Source of the DNA: Planctomycetota bacterium
GTDB taxonomy: Bacteria > Planctomycetota > UBA1135 > GCA-002686595
Assembly (NCBI GenBank): GCA_016220085.1
Contig: JACRIN010000025.1
Location: 37,461-101,460 of the forward strand
DNA: 64,000 bases
Reading direction: 5' to 3'
The position numbers and the translations under genes are program-made. This document shows, piece after piece, positions 26,833-39,301 of the stretch (position 1 is its first letter; every line of letters starts with the position of its first letter). The notes under the pieces were generated by a model that was not told where the DNA came from, did no database searches, and worked only from the letters and a program-made list of their open reading frames with translations.

Positions 26833-29439
26833 CTACCGACGAGCTCGCGGCAGCACGAGTTTCTCCGCCGCACCCGGCGCGGGCGGCCAATCGAAGCGCA
26901 CGATCGGCGCATCGGTCAGGCGGCCGCGCACGGGCGAGCGCGCGAGGATGTAGCGGCCCGCGGGCAAGGTCAGGTGGACGGTGCGGTGCGCGTCGACGTC
27001 GGCGGACTGGCTCGGATACGGCAGCGCGGACTCGCGGCGGAACGTGACGGCGCGCAGCGGGGTCTGAGGCTCGAGGTCCTCGGTGCGAAGCTCGAGCTCG
27101 CCGTCGAAGAGCTCCACGGCGAACGTCGCGATGCTCTCGCGCCCGTTCGACACCGAGACGGTGCCGTCGGCGATCCAGCACCAGCTCGAGTCGACCGCAC
27201 GCAGCATCACCAAGTACACGCCGGCATCGGCGCGGACTCGCGCCGGTCCGTCGCGTCCGAGCGAAGCGCCCGCAGCGGTGACGAGGAAGTTCTCCTGCTG
27301 GCGGCACAGCTCGAACACGGTTCCAACGGTCGAGCGACCGTGGAGGTCGAACGCGACACGCAACGTGCCGGGGAAGCGCTCGCGCACGTCGAAGTCGCGG
27401 ATCTCGTCGTGGCCGGCGACGAGCTCGAGATCGCCGAGCTCGAACGATCCGCCCTCTCCGAACGCGCTGCCTCCAAAGTGCGTCGGCAGGCAGAAGTCGG
27501 GCAGCGCGAACGCGACGCGCACGCGCCCCTCGGGCAACGGACCGGAATCGAACGACCCGTCGCGACCGAGCGTGATGCAGAGCTTGCGGCGCCAATCCCA
27601 ACTCGCGACGAGGTTCCCGACGAGCCCGGGGAACAACTCCGGGACGAAGCGCAGTCGGAGCCCATCGAGCGCTTCGCCTTCGGGCACGAGCACCCGTCCG
27701 CGCACGGACGCGGAGCCTGGGATCGCGAGCTCGATGCGCTGCTCGGCGGGCGAGTCACCGATTTCGACTTTCGTCACCGCCCCGTGCAACGCCGCCGACG
27801 CCGACGCCTGCACGAGATAGCGGCCGGCGGCGAGCTTCTGGAACTCGAACTCACCGGTGACCGCGTTCGCGTTCGTCGCGCGCGCGCCGACTTGGGCCCG
27901 CGCGTCCTCGAGGAGCGTGAGCGTCGATCCGTGCAGCGTCCGCGCTTGCACGAGGCGGACGACGACGGGCACGTCGGGAGCGGTCCCGTCGGGCTGCGTC
28001 ACGCGGCCCGACAGCGTGACACCGCTCGAGAGCGCGACCGCGACGGCGCGCGTCTCGTTCGGCGCGAGCGTGAGGTCGTTCACCTCGCAGTCGGCGTAGC
28101 CGTCGGCGCGCACGATCAACGTTTGCCGGATCGGGAGCAGCCCGCGGACGACGTCCGAGACCGCGGTGTCGACCTCGAACGACGGCTCCGTCCACGAGCG
28201 CCACTCGGGATCGTCCGTGCGCACGCGCACCACGAAGCGCTCGACCGGTAGACCGCTCGCCGCGTCGACGACCGCGAGGCGCACCGCCGCGCTGCCCTGG
28301 AGCTCGGCCCGGACCGAGGCACCGAGCTCGACGCCTTCGATCGACCACGGCAGGTAACGCGGATCGTCGAGTCGCACCGAGTACCGGCCCGGCGGCACCC
28401 CGTCGAACGTGTAGCAGCGCGAGTCCGCGGTCGGCGGCTTCGCGGTGGCGACGACGCCGGCGCCGGTGGCGACGAGCGCCTCGACGTGCTGGCTCGCGCG
28501 CTGGAATGGGGGGTACGCGACGGTGATGCTGATGCGCGTCGCGAGTTCGTCGAACGGGCACACGAGCTCGACGCGCACGGTCTCGAGCTCGCGCACCTCC
28601 ACCACGGGTCCGTCGAACCGATGCGTGCCGTCCCGCTCGGCGCGCACGAGCACCCGGCCCGGCGGCACGTCGTCGATTCGGAACTCGCCGGTCGCCGGAT
28701 CGGTGGCGCACCGACGCTCCGACGGCTCGCGCCCCGCGAGCAGGTCAGGCCAAGGCTCCATCGCGAACACGGTCCACGGGGGTCCGTTCAGCGGAGCGCC
28801 GCGCGCATCGACGACGCGGCCGACGATCGAGCCGCCGGCCTCGAGCTCGATGATGCCGAGGTCGCGCACGTCGTCGGGCCGCAAGTCGGTCCAACGCCAG
28901 AGCAGCGCGCAGAGCCCGTGCGGTGTCGCGTCGAGGACGAACTCGAACGCTTCGCGCGGCGCGAACGAGAGCGAGAAGCTGCCGTCGGCGCCCGAGCGAG
29001 CCTGCAGCGTCGTCGGCGCGTCGTCGGATCCCGGCTGAAAGGCCGCGTAGGACGAATCGCCGAGGTCACGCCGGCCCGTGAGGACCAGCGGCACGCCTTC
29101 GATCGGCGTCCCGTCCCGCGCGACGAAGGTCCCGCGGATCTCGACGAGACCGGTTCGGTGCTGCACGGCCGGTGCGCGCGCAATGTCGAGCGGTGTGGCC
29201 GCGGTGACGGCGACTCGGGTTTCGCTCGCGACGGATTCGGTCGGCTGCGACGCGTCGACGCGCTCGACCGACTCGAGTTCGACGCGTGCGGTCGCGCTTG
29301 GCTCGGTCACCGCCGGCGGCCGAGTTCGATTCCAGAGCAAGAAGCCGAGCACGGCGAGCGCGACGCTTGCCACGAGCACGCGACCGAACGGTCGCACGGG
29401 CTGCTTCGCTCGCTGCGGACTCGGTTCGCGGTCGTGCAT
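26833..29439 (-). CDS. membrane-anchored carboxypeptidase-regulatory-like repeat protein
   Basis: 868 aa. A short basic N-terminus is followed by one helix (VLVASVALAVLGFLLWNRT, ~22-40) and a long extracytoplasmic part with several carboxypeptidase-regulatory/CNA-B-like beta-sandwiches (IRGTFVARDGTPIEGVPLVL; GGSIVGRVVDARGAPL; TLSGRVTQPDGTAPDVPVVV; SVRGRVLVPEGEALDGLRLR). It resembles the outer part of the fused sigma factor at 1-1858 but has no sigma domain; no ECF gene lies immediately upstream. Likely an envelope structural or sensing protein; function unknown. Convergent with the toroid gene, 99-bp spacer. Confidence 0.8.
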   Translation of the reverse strand: MHDREPSPQRAKQPVRPFGRVLVASVALAVLGFLLWNRTRPPAVTEPSATARVELESVERVDASQPTESVASETRVAVTAATPLDIARAPAVQHRTGLVEIRGTFVARDGTPIEGVPLVLTGRRDLGDSSYAAFQPGSDDAPTTLQARSGADGSFSLSFAPREAFEFVLDATPHGLCALLWRWTDLRPDDVRDLGIIELEAGGSIVGRVVDARGAPLNGPPWTVFAMEPWPDLLAGREPSERRCATDPATGEFRIDDVPPGRVLVRAERDGTHRFDGPVVEVRELETVRVELVCPFDELATRISITVAYPPFQRASQHVEALVATGAGVVATAKPPTADSRCYTFDGVPPGRYSVRLDDPRYLPWSIEGVELGASVRAELQGSAAVRLAVVDAASGLPVERFVVRVRTDDPEWRSWTEPSFEVDTAVSDVVRGLLPIRQTLIVRADGYADCEVNDLTLAPNETRAVAVALSSGVTLSGRVTQPDGTAPDVPVVVRLVQARTLHGSTLTLLEDARAQVGARATNANAVTGEFEFQKLAAGRYLVQASASAALHGAVTKVEIGDSPAEQRIELAIPGSASVRGRVLVPEGEALDGLRLRFVPELFPGLVGNLVASWDWRRKLCITLGRDGSFDSGPLPEGRVRVAFALPDFCLPTHFGGSAFGEGGSFELGDLELVAGHDEIRDFDVRERFPGTLRVAFDLHGRSTVGTVFELCRQQENFLVTAAGASLGRDGPARVRADAGVYLVMLRAVDSSWCWIADGTVSVSNGRESIATFAVELFDGELELRTEDLEPQTPLRAVTFRRESALPYPSQSADVDAHRTVHLTLPAGRYILARSPVRGRLTDAPIVRFDWPPAPGAAEKLVLPRARR

Positions 29440-29579
29440 GCCGATCCGAGTATGACCTGCCTGCGCGCCGGACGCGACGCGGGCTCGTCATCGCTCTTCG
29501 TTGTCTGCGCGCCGGCGTGGGGGTGCGCCCCGATCGAGTTGCCGCGGCGCTTCGGAGCGATCTGCGCGACCGTCGCGGC

Positions 29580-32945
<3,366 letters not shown>

Positions 32946-33083
32946 GGCGCGCTAGAGTAGCGGCGTCGCTCCGCGCGCGCCGCCCGCGCGGTAGGGCGGC
33001 AGTCTGGAAAACGTCAGTTCGCGGCAAGAGCCGTGGAAGTTCGCGCTCGCCGCGGCGTCCGTGCGCGGAACCGAAGGAGTCCC

Positions 33084-33395
33084 ATGAAGCACCTCGTCCT
33101 CGCGCTCGTCCTCGCCGCCCCGTTGGCCGCGTGCCGCGTCTCGGCCCGCGCCGTTCCCGTCGAACCCTGCGAAGCGCAGCACACCGAGCACGCGTTCGGG
33201 TTCGACGTCGTCCCGCTGCAGTTCGCTTCCGCCGACGAGCTCGCCGGGATCCTGGGGCGCACGACGCTTTCCGCGCCGCCGACCCGCGTGATCGCGGACC
33301 ATCGGACGAACTCGCTGATCATCCAGGGTCCCGACGAGGGCCGCGCCGCGGCGCGCGTGCTGATCGAGAAGCTCGACATCGATCCGGCCCGGTGA
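33084..33395 (+). CDS. small exported secretin-N1/NolW-like domain protein
   Basis: 103 aa from the ATG at 33084 after a good AAGGAG. The signal is lipoprotein-like (LVLAAPLAACRVSA, Cys ~17). The rest is one compact unit, VVPLQFASADELAGILG then RVIADHRTNSLIIQGPDEGR and AARVLIEKLDI, which is the secretin short domain (NolW/N1 type) normally found repeated in type II/III/IV secretins. Here it stands alone without a pore domain. It may be an accessory subunit of the type IV pilus apparatus encoded nearby (35.5-38.0 kb); that is inference. Confidence 0.75.
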   Translation: MKHLVLALVLAAPLAACRVSARAVPVEPCEAQHTEHAFGFDVVPLQFASADELAGILGRTTLSAPPTRVIADHRTNSLIIQGPDEGRAAARVLIEKLDIDPAR

Positions 33396-33489
33396 GCGCG
33401 GCTCACGCGCGGTGCGGCGAGGGCGCCGCTCCGTCTCGAAGCCGCCGGTGCGTGGCTGGCGCGCCGGCGACGCGCCGGTGACGCGCGGC

Positions 33490-33561
33490 GCCGCGAATGC
33501 GCGGCTCAGTCTCGATGCCGCGAGTGCGCGGCTGAGGCGCGCTGCCGCGAGAGCGCGGCGA
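33490..33561. repeat. 27-bp tandem repeat, ~2.7 copies
   Basis: Units begin at 33490, 33517 and 33544, each starting GCCGCGANTGCGCGGC or a close variant; the last unit is incomplete. The array fills the spacer between two convergent genes and runs into the 3' end of the gene at 33506-33811, whose C-terminal residues (QRASAAHSRHRD) it therefore encodes. Period is a multiple of three, as in the other short arrays of this window. Confidence 0.6.
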
Positions 33562-33811
33562 GCGACGCGACCGCGAGCGTCCACGTCGGAAAGACCGACG
33601 TCAGCGGGAACACCTCGACGGCGAGCACCGGCACCAGCGACCAGCGCGCGCCGAGCAGGAAGAAGAGCACGACCGCGACCGCGGCGTCGAGCGCGAGCGC
33701 GAGCGGGTGGACGAGCTCGGTCCACAGGAACAGCGTGTCCGCGGCGAGCGCGACCGCCAGGGCGATCCCGATGCGGACGCGCGCGGGGGGGAGGAGCTCC
33801 AAGGCGGCCAT
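33506..33811 (-). CDS. small multi-helix membrane protein
   Basis: 101 aa from the ATG at 33811. Three hydrophobic helices are visible (IGIALAVALAADTLFLWTEL; ALALDAAVAVVLFFLLGARW; LVPVLAVEVFPLTSVFPTW). The arrangement recalls small DUF-type membrane proteins; no family recognised and no motif seen. The C-terminal dozen residues derive from the 27-bp repeat array. Neighbours do not suggest a function. Confidence 0.6.
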   Translation of the reverse strand: MAALELLPPARVRIGIALAVALAADTLFLWTELVHPLALALDAAVAVVLFFLLGARWSLVPVLAVEVFPLTSVFPTWTLAVASLAALSRQRASAAHSRHRD

Positions 33812-33886
33812 GGAAGTTCGTTCCAGGCTGCAGGAGCTTCGCCTCCGACTCAAGCCTGCGCGCTCGCCGCGCCGATTCCCGCGCGG

Positions 33887-34087
33887 ATGATCGCTCCGCT
33901 CTCGACCCAGCCCGCCTCCGTCGACGTCGTGACGTTGCCGTCGCGCGTGCCGCCGGTCGAGCGCGTGAAGCGCGAGCGCGCCGAGGAGGCGGAGGAGCCC
34001 GCGGTCGCGCCGCGGCGCGACACCGCCTCGTTCTCCGCGGAAGCGCTCGCCAAACTCGCCGCGGAGTGCGGCGAGTGCGCCGGTTGA
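33887..34087 (+). CDS. possible small acidic/basic hypothetical protein
   Basis: 66 aa from an ATG at 33887 with no clear ribosome-binding site. Composition is Pro/Val-rich then charged (VKRERAEEAEEPAVAPRRD) ending FSAEALAKLAAECGECAG. No domain recognised. It occupies an otherwise empty spacer between the membrane protein and the HEAT gene; codon use has the same high third-position G/C as neighbours. Could be noise in GC-rich DNA. Confidence 0.35.
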   Translation: MIAPLSTQPASVDVVTLPSRVPPVERVKRERAEEAEEPAVAPRRDTASFSAEALAKLAAECGECAG

Positions 34088-34144
34088 GCCGCGCCTCGGC
34101 GCGACGCGCGTCGAACGCTCGGCCGGGCCGCGGCTAGGGCTCGG

Positions 34145-35530
34145 CTAGGGCTCGCGCGCGGCGACCAGCGCTTCCCACTCCGGGCTCTCGAGCTCGAACG
34201 CACGCCCGCTCAGGCTCCCGAGCGCGCTCCACGCCGCGCGCGCGACCGCCGGGTCCTCGTCGAGCCGTGCGAGCGCGAGCTCCGGCAGCGCGTCGATCGA
34301 GCCGAGTTCGCGCAGCACGTCGCACGCGAGCTTGCGCAGCGCGGGCCGCTCGTCGGAGAGCACTCGGGTGATCTCGCGCGCGACCTCGTGGCGGCGCACG
34401 TGCCGGGTCGCGAGCGCGCGCAGCGCCGCGGTCGCCTTGCCGGCGTCGGGTGAATCGAGGTCGGCGAGCAGAGGCTCGTACTCGGCGTCGAACCAGGCTT
34501 GCTCGCGGTCCCACCAGGCTTGCCAGAGCGCCGGGGTCGGGCTGTACTCCAGTTTCGAGAAGTGCACGAGCGACCACAGCGCCGCGGAGCGCAGCGAGTT
34601 CGACTCGGCGTCGAGGAAATCGATCCAGCGCTGCACCGAGCCGTCGTCCTCGAGCACCGCGAGCGCGCGCGCCAGGTTGGACGCGAGATGGCCTTCCGAC
34701 ACGTCCAGCGTCTCGCGCAGGAACTCGATCGCGCGCGCGTTGACCGAGCTGTCCGGCGACCGACCGATCAGGACGATCTGCGCGGCGACCACCGGCACGA
34801 GCTCGGGATGCGAGAACGCGACGTCGGTCGCGAACTCGAGTCCGCGGCCGTCGCGCAACTCACCGAGCGCGAACACGATCGGCTCCAGCAGCGCCGGGTC
34901 GATCGAGCGCCACGTCGAGTTGAGGCGCGGCAGCGCGAGCGGGTCGCGCGCGAGCAGCACGGCGAGCGACGCGCGCAGGCCGCCGACGAGCTGCTCGTCG
35001 GCCGGCTCGTCGTCCATCGGCGCCGCGAGCGCGAACATCCGCTCCATGCGATCCCGTTCGCCGAGTCGACCGAAGACCTTCAACGCAGCGAGCCGGCGGC
35101 GTTCCTCCGCGGCGACCGCAAGCCTGCGGTCCATCTGCGCGAGCGCCTTGTCCGCCCCGATGCGTTCCAGACCTTCGAACACGATTTGCTCTTGGTAGAC
35201 GCTCAGCACTTGCACGGGCTGGTCGCCGACCACGGCGGGCACACGGCGGACTTCGAGCAGTCCGAGCAACGGATCGATCGCGCGGTCGCCGAGCCGCGCG
35301 ATCGCGTCGGCGAGCCGAGACCGCTCGGAGTCCTTGGGATCGCGCGCGCGCCGGACGATGATCGCGAGCTCACGCGCGAGCTCTTGATCCGCGGCGCGCG
35401 CAGCGTCCTCGCTGCTCTCCGACGACGCCCGCGGCGCGGACGTCGTCGACGGAGTCGCCCGCGAGACCTGATGCGGTCCTGCCTGCGGCGCGACGAACGT
35501 CGCGCAGGCGAGAAGCTGCAAGAGGATCAT
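34145..35530 (-). CDS. exported HEAT-repeat protein, last gene of the pilus-like operon
   Basis: 461 aa. An N-terminal signal (ILLQLLACATFVAPQAG) is followed by a Ser/Thr/Ala stretch and then alpha-helical HEAT-like repeats (RRLAALKVFGRLGERDRMER; LEPIVFALGELRDGRGLEFA; AAWSALGSLSGRAFELE). HEAT solenoids mediate protein contacts and no enzyme motif is present. The gene starts 21 bp after the PilX-like gene on the same strand, so it is probably co-transcribed with the prepilins and may assist assembly or surface attachment; this role is inferred only from position. Confidence 0.8.
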   Translation of the reverse strand: MILLQLLACATFVAPQAGPHQVSRATPSTTSAPRASSESSEDAARAADQELARELAIIVRRARDPKDSERSRLADAIARLGDRAIDPLLGLLEVRRVPAVVGDQPVQVLSVYQEQIVFEGLERIGADKALAQMDRRLAVAAEERRRLAALKVFGRLGERDRMERMFALAAPMDDEPADEQLVGGLRASLAVLLARDPLALPRLNSTWRSIDPALLEPIVFALGELRDGRGLEFATDVAFSHPELVPVVAAQIVLIGRSPDSSVNARAIEFLRETLDVSEGHLASNLARALAVLEDDGSVQRWIDFLDAESNSLRSAALWSLVHFSKLEYSPTPALWQAWWDREQAWFDAEYEPLLADLDSPDAGKATAALRALATRHVRRHEVAREITRVLSDERPALRKLACDVLRELGSIDALPELALARLDEDPAVARAAWSALGSLSGRAFELESPEWEALVAAREP

Positions 35531-35551
35531 CGCCGGGTCCCTGGACTCGTG

Positions 35552-36805
35552 TCAGTCGATCACGCGCCAAGCGATGCGCTGGTACTCGGGGGCGCCCATC
35601 GGCCCCGCGGTCAGCAGCGCGTCGTCGAAGTGGATCTTGCAGTTGCTGTCGAGATCGACCTCGCGCGCGACGATCGAGCCGAAGAGCTGGAAGTTCGAAT
35701 CGATGATCACCTTGGCGTTCGGCGCATAGATCGTCCCGTGGACCTCGGTGTTCGAGCTGAGCGACAGGTTGTCCGGATCGAAGTCCACGTCGATGTCCGG
35801 GTCGATCACGTTGTCGCTGAGCAGGTCGATCTGGAGGTGCGTCGACTTCGAGACCGTGGAGCGCAGCAACGCATTGCTGTCGAGCACGAAATCGTTGACC
35901 ACGTAGAGGTGGACGTTGCCGTTCGTCGCGTCCACGAGCAGTTGCGAGTTCGACTTCATGCTGAAGGAGTCGCAGATGATCGTCGCGGGTCCGATCACGT
36001 TGAGCGTCGACGCCGAGCCCGTTTGGAACGTGGTGTAGTGGTACGTGCCGGACGCGAGGGTCTTGGTTTGGTTCCCGCCGACGCTGTAGGCGCCCGAGCT
36101 CGCGACGTTGGGCAGCACGATCGGGTCGAGTTGCTCCAACTCGGTCGCGGGTGTGCTCGCGCCGGAGACCTGCGCGTTGCTCTTGAGCGTCAATACGTTC
36201 GACGGACCGGGCACGGCGTCGCCGAAGACTTTCGAGTTCGAATCGAGAGTGATCCCGCCGTTGGAGCCCACGTCGCCTTCGTCGCCGGCGTGCTTGTTGG
36301 TGCCGGAGCCGTTGACTTTCTGGCTCAGGTACGAACCGATGTTGGAGTTGAAGCTGTCGACGAACGCGTTGCTGTCCATGTGCAGCGCGTCGTCGCCGAA
36401 CGCGGCCCAGCGGAACAACGGAGTCGCCGCGACTTGCAGCGTCATCTCGACGGTGCTGTCGGCGCGTTGCGACTCCGCGGTGCTGCGCAGCGTCACCGTC
36501 GAATTCAGGCCGTCGGTCTGGGTGACGTAGTACGTCGCGCCGTCGTACGCTTGCGGCTGGGTCTGCGAACCGACCACGCCCGAGCCGCCGGCGGCGAGGC
36601 TACGGTACGCGAGGTTGATCCCGGCTTCAGCGACCGCTTGCGCCGCGATCTCTTGCTTCGAGACGCGGTTCTCGACGCGTGCGCTGTTGGTCATCGCGAT
36701 CATCGCGAGCGACAGCCCGGCGAGTCCGGCGACCAAGACGGCGATCATGACGAGCGCGCCTCCTCGACGGGCGGACGCGGAACGAGAGCGTGCGGTGACG
36801 TGCAT
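35552..36805 (-). CDS. PilX-like pilus-associated protein with bactofilin-like repeats (DUF7305 type)
   Basis: 417 aa. The N-terminus (GGALVMIAVLVAGLAGLSLA, ~15-34) is a PilX-type helix without a classical GFTLIE prepilin site, followed by RVENRVSKQEIAAQAVAEAG as in PilX proteins. The C-terminal two thirds carry recurrent short motifs of the form (L/M/I)(D/K/S)SN(A/S/T/F)xx(F/V)xG at about 9 places (LDSNSKVFGD, LKSNAQVSG, LSSNTEVHGT, IDSNFQLFGS, LDSNCKIHFD), suggesting a beta-helix of bactofilin-like turns. It probably forms part of a minor-pilin tip complex with the two prepilins upstream. Confidence 0.8.
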   Translation of the reverse strand: MHVTARSRSASARRGGALVMIAVLVAGLAGLSLAMIAMTNSARVENRVSKQEIAAQAVAEAGINLAYRSLAAGGSGVVGSQTQPQAYDGATYYVTQTDGLNSTVTLRSTAESQRADSTVEMTLQVAATPLFRWAAFGDDALHMDSNAFVDSFNSNIGSYLSQKVNGSGTNKHAGDEGDVGSNGGITLDSNSKVFGDAVPGPSNVLTLKSNAQVSGASTPATELEQLDPIVLPNVASSGAYSVGGNQTKTLASGTYHYTTFQTGSASTLNVIGPATIICDSFSMKSNSQLLVDATNGNVHLYVVNDFVLDSNALLRSTVSKSTHLQIDLLSDNVIDPDIDVDFDPDNLSLSSNTEVHGTIYAPNAKVIIDSNFQLFGSIVAREVDLDSNCKIHFDDALLTAGPMGAPEYQRIAWRVID

Positions 36806-36808
36806 GGT

Positions 36809-37462
36809 TCAATTCCTCAACAAGACTGCGGTTTGCAAGGTGGTCGTGGCGACGCGCCGATCGGCCAACGACTGCTCGATCGTCAGGCGCAGCGTGAGGA
36901 GACTTCCGCTGCGGGTTACCAGGAAGCCGGGTTCGTCGGCGAGTCCATCGCCGTCGTCGTCGACTCCGTTGGCGATTTCGGTTCCCATGAGCTCGCGCAC
37001 GTCGTGGGCGAGCGTGATGTTCTTCTCGGAGGCGAGTCCGGAGTCGAGCGTGAGCACGAGCTGCTTCTCGTCGATCGAGAGATCGCCGTCGTTGTCGACG
37101 CCGTCGTCCGCCTCGCCGTCGTCGTCGAGCAGGTCGAGGCGGAACGTGTTGCTGAAAGTCACGACGCCGGCGTTCGAGACCGACGCGACCTTGCGGAACG
37201 AGAAAGTGCTCGTGCCGACCGCGCCGGGATCGGGGGCGATCTGGGATTGCGACGCGGCGTTCAATTGCTCGACGACTCGATCGAGCGCGCGACGCGCCTT
37301 CGTCTGGACGCGCGATTGGAGGTCGGCGTAGCGCGCGGCCTGGCCGCCCGTGCTGCTGACCAGCGCCGCGGCGCCGAGGATGAGGCCGAGCATCAGCCCG
37401 CTGACCGCCACTTCGAGCAGCGTGAAGCCCGCGCGCGCGCTTCGATTCGGGTGCGTTCTCAC
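36809..37462 (-). CDS. type IV prepilin-like protein (PilW-like)
   Basis: 217 aa from a GTG at 37462 that overlaps the upstream gene by 4 bp. A type III signal peptide is clear: RAGFTLLEVAVSGLMLGLIL (Gly before Phe-Thr-Leu-Leu-Glu is the prepilin peptidase site). The body has two Asp-rich loops (LDDDGEADDGVDNDGDLSID and NGVDDDGDGLADEPG) that resemble calcium-binding thrombospondin-type-3 repeats. Likely a minor pseudopilin or pilin. Unusual for the family are the DxDxDG loops, which suggest Ca2+-dependent stabilisation. Confidence 0.85.
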   Translation of the reverse strand: MRTHPNRSARAGFTLLEVAVSGLMLGLILGAAALVSSTGGQAARYADLQSRVQTKARRALDRVVEQLNAASQSQIAPDPGAVGTSTFSFRKVASVSNAGVVTFSNTFRLDLLDDDGEADDGVDNDGDLSIDEKQLVLTLDSGLASEKNITLAHDVRELMGTEIANGVDDDGDGLADEPGFLVTRSGSLLTLRLTIEQSLADRRVATTTLQTAVLLRN

Positions 37463-38040
37463 GGCAGGTTCGCGATCATCGTCTTGAGCTCGTAGACGCC
37501 GATGCCGCGCGTGCCGCGCCAACGGACGCGCACGACGACCGGGATCAGCGTGTAGTTCGCCGCGTGGTTCGCGTTGTCGATCGCGCCGTCGAGGTCGAGA
37601 TCGCGCGGAGTGCCGAAGCTCGCGTCGACCAAGTCCTCGCGCAACGCGCCGGGCGCGCCCGCTTGGACTGGGAAGAGGACCTCGCCCGGCAGCCCGTCGG
37701 GATCGTTCGGCGCGGCATTGAGCCCGGCGACCGCGAAGTCCTTGCCCGGCGCGGTTCCGGCGCCGCCCGGATCGTCGCCGGGCGTTCCGTTGTAGAGGCC
37801 GAAGATCTGCACGAACCCGGCCGATTGGATCGTCTTCAGCATCTCCGCGGCGCCGTTCGCGGCCATCGACTCCTCACGCGCGGACGTCGCGGACGATGTG
37901 GCGATCATCAGGACCTGCGCGAAGCCCAACAGACCGATCACCATCACGGTCATCGCGAGCATCAGCTCGAGCAGCGTCAGACCCGCGCTCTTCGCGCGCC
38001 GACGCGAGGCCCCCGGCCTGGCGAAGTGGCGTGTGATCAT
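37459..38040 (-). CDS. type IV prepilin-like protein (PilV-like)
   Basis: 193 aa. The prepilin signal is SAGLTLLELMLAMTVMVIGL (~18-37), with Gly-Leu-Thr-Leu-Leu-Glu at the cleavage site. The following segment (IATSSATSAREESMAANGAA) matches PilV/minor pilins. Upstream lies CCAGGGGGG before the ATG. It is the first gene of the four-gene operon (this gene, PilW-like, PilX-like, HEAT protein) and, as in other organisms, these minor pilins probably prime pilus or pseudopilus assembly. No major pilin, ATPase or secretin is in the window. Confidence 0.87.
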   Translation of the reverse strand: MITRHFARPGASRRRAKSAGLTLLELMLAMTVMVIGLLGFAQVLMIATSSATSAREESMAANGAAEMLKTIQSAGFVQIFGLYNGTPGDDPGGAGTAPGKDFAVAGLNAAPNDPDGLPGEVLFPVQAGAPGALREDLVDASFGTPRDLDLDGAIDNANHAANYTLIPVVVRVRWRGTRGIGVYELKTMIANLP

Positions 38041-38166
38041 CTTGACTGGCCCCCCTGGTGAGCGTTCGCGAACGCCCTCCCTTCGGATCCCCGACGATCG
38101 TTTCTGGACCGAAACCGGATCGCTCGCGCGAACTGGAGTTCCAGTCGCGTCGCGCGGCGCGCGGGC

Positions 38167-38703
38167 TCAGGCCGGCGGTTCGACCGGCGCCGCGACCGGC
38201 CGCACCAGCGTGCGGGTGACCACCCCGGAAAAAGCTGCCAGTAGGATCGCCGCCGCGACGATCGCTCCAAGGTGCGTCCAGCGCGGCAGGAGCCCCATCC
38301 CGACGATCAGCGTCGTCGCCGCCGCCGGCGGATGGACGATCGACGTCCGCTCCAACACGAACAGCGTTGCCGTCAGCGCGGTCGCGCCGGACGCGACGAA
38401 GCGCCAATCGTCGAGGTCCGCGAGCGTGCCGCGCACCTCGAAGCCGACGCAGGCCCACAGGGCGAGCCAACCGATCGCCGCGCCGATCGCATGGCCGAGG
38501 ATGACGTTCCTCGGCGCAGCGGGGGGCGCGCCGGGGTGGCGGAACACGACCCACGCGCTCGCCCCGATCGCCGGGAAGAGCATCGGCGCGTGCAGGGCGA
38601 GGGAAAGCAGACCAAGCAGCAGCATCGCGGCGCCGCCGGCGAGCGCGAGGAAGATCGGAGTGCGCACGCGACCGCTCGCTGCGCCGGTGTGGCCCGTGTG
38701 CAT
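38167..38703 (-). CDS. HPP family membrane protein
   Basis: 178 aa with four to five helices (IFLALAGGAAMLLLGLLSLA; AIGAAIGWLALWACVGF; LGAIVAAAILLAAFSGVVT). The diagnostic HPP motif is present as TSIVHPPAAATTLIVGMGLL (~122-141). HPP proteins are integral membrane proteins, linked in cyanobacteria and plants to nitrite transport into plastids; elsewhere their role is unclear. The gene stands alone between the pilin operon and a VOC gene. Confidence 0.88.
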   Translation of the reverse strand: MHTGHTGAASGRVRTPIFLALAGGAAMLLLGLLSLALHAPMLFPAIGASAWVVFRHPGAPPAAPRNVILGHAIGAAIGWLALWACVGFEVRGTLADLDDWRFVASGATALTATLFVLERTSIVHPPAAATTLIVGMGLLPRWTHLGAIVAAAILLAAFSGVVTRTLVRPVAAPVEPPA

Positions 38704-38832
38704 CCGGGAGAGTCTGCGCGACCTCGCGCGGGAGCGCCAGGCCCGCCCTCGGCGCGGCGATCATGGAAATCCCGAGACTCGGTGGGGGCGAAGCCGCGCA
38801 CGCGCGGCGTAGACTCGGGCGTGGAGGTCTCC

Positions 38833-39252
38833 ATGTCCGCAGCGCTCTCGACGACGTCCGACGTGTATCCGTGTCTCTACTACGACGACGCACCGGCGGC
38901 GCTCGCGTGGCTGAGCCGCGGCTTCGGCTTCACGGTGCGGATGCTGGTGCCCGGACCGTTGGGCAAGATCGCGCACTCCGAGCTCGAGCTCGGCAACGCC
39001 GTGGTGATGCTCTCCTCGTCGAAGCCCGAGCGCGGTTCGCGGAGCCCGCGCGAGCTCGCCGGCGTGCACGCCGCGCTCTGCGTCTTCGTCGACGATCCCG
39101 ATGCGCACTGCGCTCGCGCGCGCGCGCACGGCGCCAAGATCCTGCAGGAGCCGAAGGACGAGGACTATGGCGCGCGCGGTTACCTGACCGAGGACGTCGA
39201 AGGCCATCAGTGGTACTTCGGCAACTACCGACCGGGTTCGCACTGGGGTTGA
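38833..39252 (+). CDS. VOC family protein
   Basis: 139 aa from the ATG at 38833 with GGAGG just upstream; a GTG at 38821 is possible. Sequence YPCLYYDDAPAALAWLSRGF, HSELELGNAVVMLSS, VFVDDPDAHCARARAHGAKI and YGARGYLTEDVEGHQWYFGN is the PhnB-like VOC pattern. It resembles the VOC protein at 7592 in fold but is distinct in sequence. Reaction unknown. Confidence 0.85.
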   Translation: MSAALSTTSDVYPCLYYDDAPAALAWLSRGFGFTVRMLVPGPLGKIAHSELELGNAVVMLSSSKPERGSRSPRELAGVHAALCVFVDDPDAHCARARAHGAKILQEPKDEDYGARGYLTEDVEGHQWYFGNYRPGSHWG

Positions 39253-39301
39253 GGGCCGCGAGCGCCTGCTCGCCGCCGAAGCGATCGAGAGGACCGCATC
39301 C

